NCBI GenBank assembly: GCA_014384515.1 | Contig: JACNFS010000066.1 | Coordinates: 5,048 to 12,328 of the forward strand | Length of the DNA: 7,281 nt | DNA from: Dehalococcoidia bacterium | GTDB lineage: Bacteria > Chloroflexota > Dehalococcoidia > GIF9 > UBA5629 | Direction: 5' to 3' | In this document: in pieces, positions 5,640-7,281 of the stretch | How positions within the stretch are numbered: the stretch's first letter is position 1 | How the letters are laid out: each line of letters opens with the position of its first letter | Position numbers and translations under genes: made by a program | The notes under the pieces: model-generated | Told to the model about the DNA's origin: nothing | Database searches by the model: none | Seen by the model: only the letters and a program-made list of their open reading frames with translations

Positions 5640-7281
5640 TCACAGCCGGATACGCAGGTTCTCCATTGGGTAGCTCATGCAGGGATGGATATGGCCTGAT
5701 TTCTCGTCTGACCAGCGCCGGTGTACCCGGGCCGGAGCAAACACCTTGCCTGAAACAAGCCGCGTGCGGCAGGTGGTGCACTCTCCCGACCGGCACAGAG
5801 CGGGGACCACTATCCCTGCACGCTCAAGCGATATCATCAGTGGCTCTCCCGCCCTGGCCTTTAAGGTACGCCCTGATCTCTCTTCGGTGACTTCGAACTC
5901 CGCATTTGGGGAGATTCCCGGCCAGCCGGGTTCTGAGGTGACGTCTGCTGGCGGCCCGTAAACCTCCTTCTTTATGTGCCTCAAAGGTACGCCCAGTGTC
6001 GTGAGCGCCTCCTGGCACAAGGCGTACATCTGTTCAGGGCCACACAGGAAGAAGGTCTTACCCTCGACTGAGCCCACTAGCGAGGATATCATTTCTGCGT
6101 CCAGGAAGCCGCAAGGCCCTTGCCATCCCTCTGGAGGCTCGCTGATGACAAAGTCCACCCTTATGTTTCGGTCCCTTGCCGCAAGCTCTTTTAATTCCTT
6201 TTCATAGATGATATCTGCCGGGTTCCGGCTGCCGTAGAGGAGGTGAATATTCAAAGGCAGTCCCCTCTCCGTCACCTCCCTGATGATTGAGGCAACAGGA
6301 GTTATGCCGCTTCCGCCGGCAAGAAAGACCAAGTTAGAAGAGTCTGTCAGTGGTTCACAGCAGAAGCTTCCGTTGGGCCCGGTGGATTCGAAGGTATCGC
6401 CTGGCTTCACGCGGTCGAGAAGATAATGAGAGACGAAACCTCCTTCCATTCGGCGCACGGTGAAATCATAATATGGCTTCCCAGGAGGGGATGAAATGCT
6501 GTAAGGACGGGAGGTTAAGACTCCATCGATGTTGACGAACAAATTGACGTATTGGCCGGCTCTGAAATATGGCAGCGTTCCCGCTACTGGTACCATCCTC
6601 AGCGTCTTGGTGGTCGCAGTCTCCTCTATAATCTCCTCGACTTTGAGAGAGATACGGTCGGGGTGCAATTTAGATATAGTCTCTTTAGCCCGGGCGAATG
6701 GAATATCGCTCAGCTGATCCGCGTCTTTCGCCTGCTCATCCAGTTGACTTCTCAATTTCTCCATCACGGCCATGTCGCGGCCCCCTCGCTCCATATCCTC
6801 CAGCACCTCTTTTGAAGCCTGATATCCGGAGAACATGCATGTCTCATACCCCCCACCGATATTCACCCAGGCATTAGCAAAATAGAGGCCTTCCAGTGGT
6901 CCGCGGTTTGGTAGATGCGCCTGCCCCGTTCCTTGATAGTTTTCCTCGAACCCGATGATGCTCCCTCCCAGATTCCCCGTGTACCGCATATTAGTCAGGG
7001 GAGTGGCGACCTCCAACACCTCAATGTGGTCTCTCAGACCGGGCGCCACTCTTTCCGCAAGGTCGATGACCTTATCTGCCAGCAGATTCTTTGTTTCCAC
7101 ATACTGAGAGGGGGAGAGCTTGAGCCAGGGGTCAGCGTAGGCTATGAGAGTCAGGACGACCGAGGAAGTACCTGGGGGAGAGAATCCCGCGTCCACCACG
7201 TTGTAAGTTGTCACCGCCGCTCCATAAGGGTCAAGACTGATGCCGGTTCTCATGAGCTCGAATTGCTTCTCCAAATCACTT
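5640..7281 (-). CDS. Fusion redox protein: CrtI/RetSat-type FAD oxidoreductase C-terminus + ferredoxin reductase + [2Fe-2S] ferredoxin (5' end cut)
   Basis: One frame is open from the window edge to TGA 5642-5640. The TTG at 7274 is internal, since the frame continues upstream (SDLEKQFEL), so the true start lies outside. Counting that codon as 1: residues 1-160 match the C-terminal part of phytoene desaturase/carotenoid isomerase/retinol saturase-type flavoproteins (COG1233), with LEGLYFANAWVNIGGGYET (127-145) as the FAD-binding end. A charged linker (about 160-203) follows. Residues about 204-440 are an FNR-type reductase with RPYS (256-259, FAD), AGGSGITP (319-326, NAD(P)H) and CGPEQM (411-416). 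Residues about 455-544 are a ferredoxin domain with Cys494, 499, 502 and 532, spaced C-x4-C-x2-C-x29-C. The likely job is to pass NAD(P)H electrons through FAD and [2Fe-2S] to the first flavin domain, perhaps to reduce a polyene or other unsaturated lipid. The substrate is unknown. The N-terminal Rossmann GxGxxG lies beyond the window. Confidence 0.88.
   Translation of the reverse strand, partial: SDLEKQFELMRTGISLDPYGAAVTTYNVVDAGFSPPGTSSVVLTLIAYADPWLKLSPSQYVETKNLLADKVIDLAERVAPGLRDHIEVLEVATPLTNMRYTGNLGGSIIGFEENYQGTGQAHLPNRGPLEGLYFANAWVNIGGGYETCMFSGYQASKEVLEDMERGGRDMAVMEKLRSQLDEQAKDADQLSDIPFARAKETISKLHPDRISLKVEEIIEETATTKTLRMVPVAGTLPYFRAGQYVNLFVNIDGVLTSRPYSISSPPGKPYYDFTVRRMEGGFVSHYLLDRVKPGDTFESTGPNGSFCCEPLTDSSNLVFLAGGSGITPVASIIREVTERGLPLNIHLLYGSRNPADIIYEKELKELAARDRNIRVDFVISEPPEGWQGPCGFLDAEMISSLVGSVEGKTFFLCGPEQMYALCQEALTTLGVPLRHIKKEVYGPPADVTSEPGWPGISPNAEFEVTEERSGRTLKARAGEPLMISLERAGIVVPALCRSGECTTCRTRLVSGKVFAPARVHRRWSDEKSGHIHPCMSYPMENLRIRL

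Overview
The window reads as a compact bacterial chromosome segment. All five protein genes lie on the minus strand and one tRNA gene lies on the plus strand. Gene boundaries are tight, Shine-Dalgarno sites are clear, and a TPP riboswitch and a CCA-encoding tRNA are present, so this is a bacterium. The short ThiC type, the membrane-anchored multi-TIG surface protein and the [2Fe-2S]/flavin fusion protein would suit an anaerobe, possibly a Chloroflexota (Dehalococcoidia-like) lineage. That placement is a weak inference from gene style, not a measured result.

Layout, in minus-strand transcription order. (1) From 7281 down to 5640 is the 3' part of a large redox gene. It holds the C-terminal end of a CrtI/retinol-saturase-type FAD oxidoreductase fused in frame to a ferredoxin-NAD(P)H reductase module and a C-terminal plant-type [2Fe-2S] ferredoxin domain. 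(2) A plus-strand tRNA-Asp(GTC) at 5475-5551, with its own sigma70-like promoter and a leader hairpin, converges on that gene. (3) From 5181 to 3547 is a secreted, C-terminally membrane-anchored protein with four TIG/IPT-like repeats and a fibronectin-III-like domain. (4) From about 3521 to 3306 is a regulatory leader: a candidate promoter, a TPP riboswitch aptamer, and an intrinsic terminator whose 5' arm is exactly complementary to part of the aptamer. (5) Downstream is a tight gene string: thiC (3289-1994), cinA (1972-749), speD (740-345) and a speB-like ureohydrolase that starts at 341 and runs off the window.

How the genes work together: the riboswitch controls thiC, the SAM-dependent thiamine-pyrimidine synthase. 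Because cinA, speD and the ureohydrolase follow with gaps of 21, 8 and 3 bases and no visible terminator, NMN salvage and polyamine synthesis genes may be co-transcribed with thiC and so partly answer to TPP. The pairing of speD with a ureohydrolase points to arginine/agmatine-derived spermidine synthesis.

The most interesting items are the three-part flavin/ferredoxin fusion, the readable TPP antitermination switch, and the placement of polyamine genes behind a TPP riboswitch. I saw no CRISPR array, insertion sequence or phage gene.
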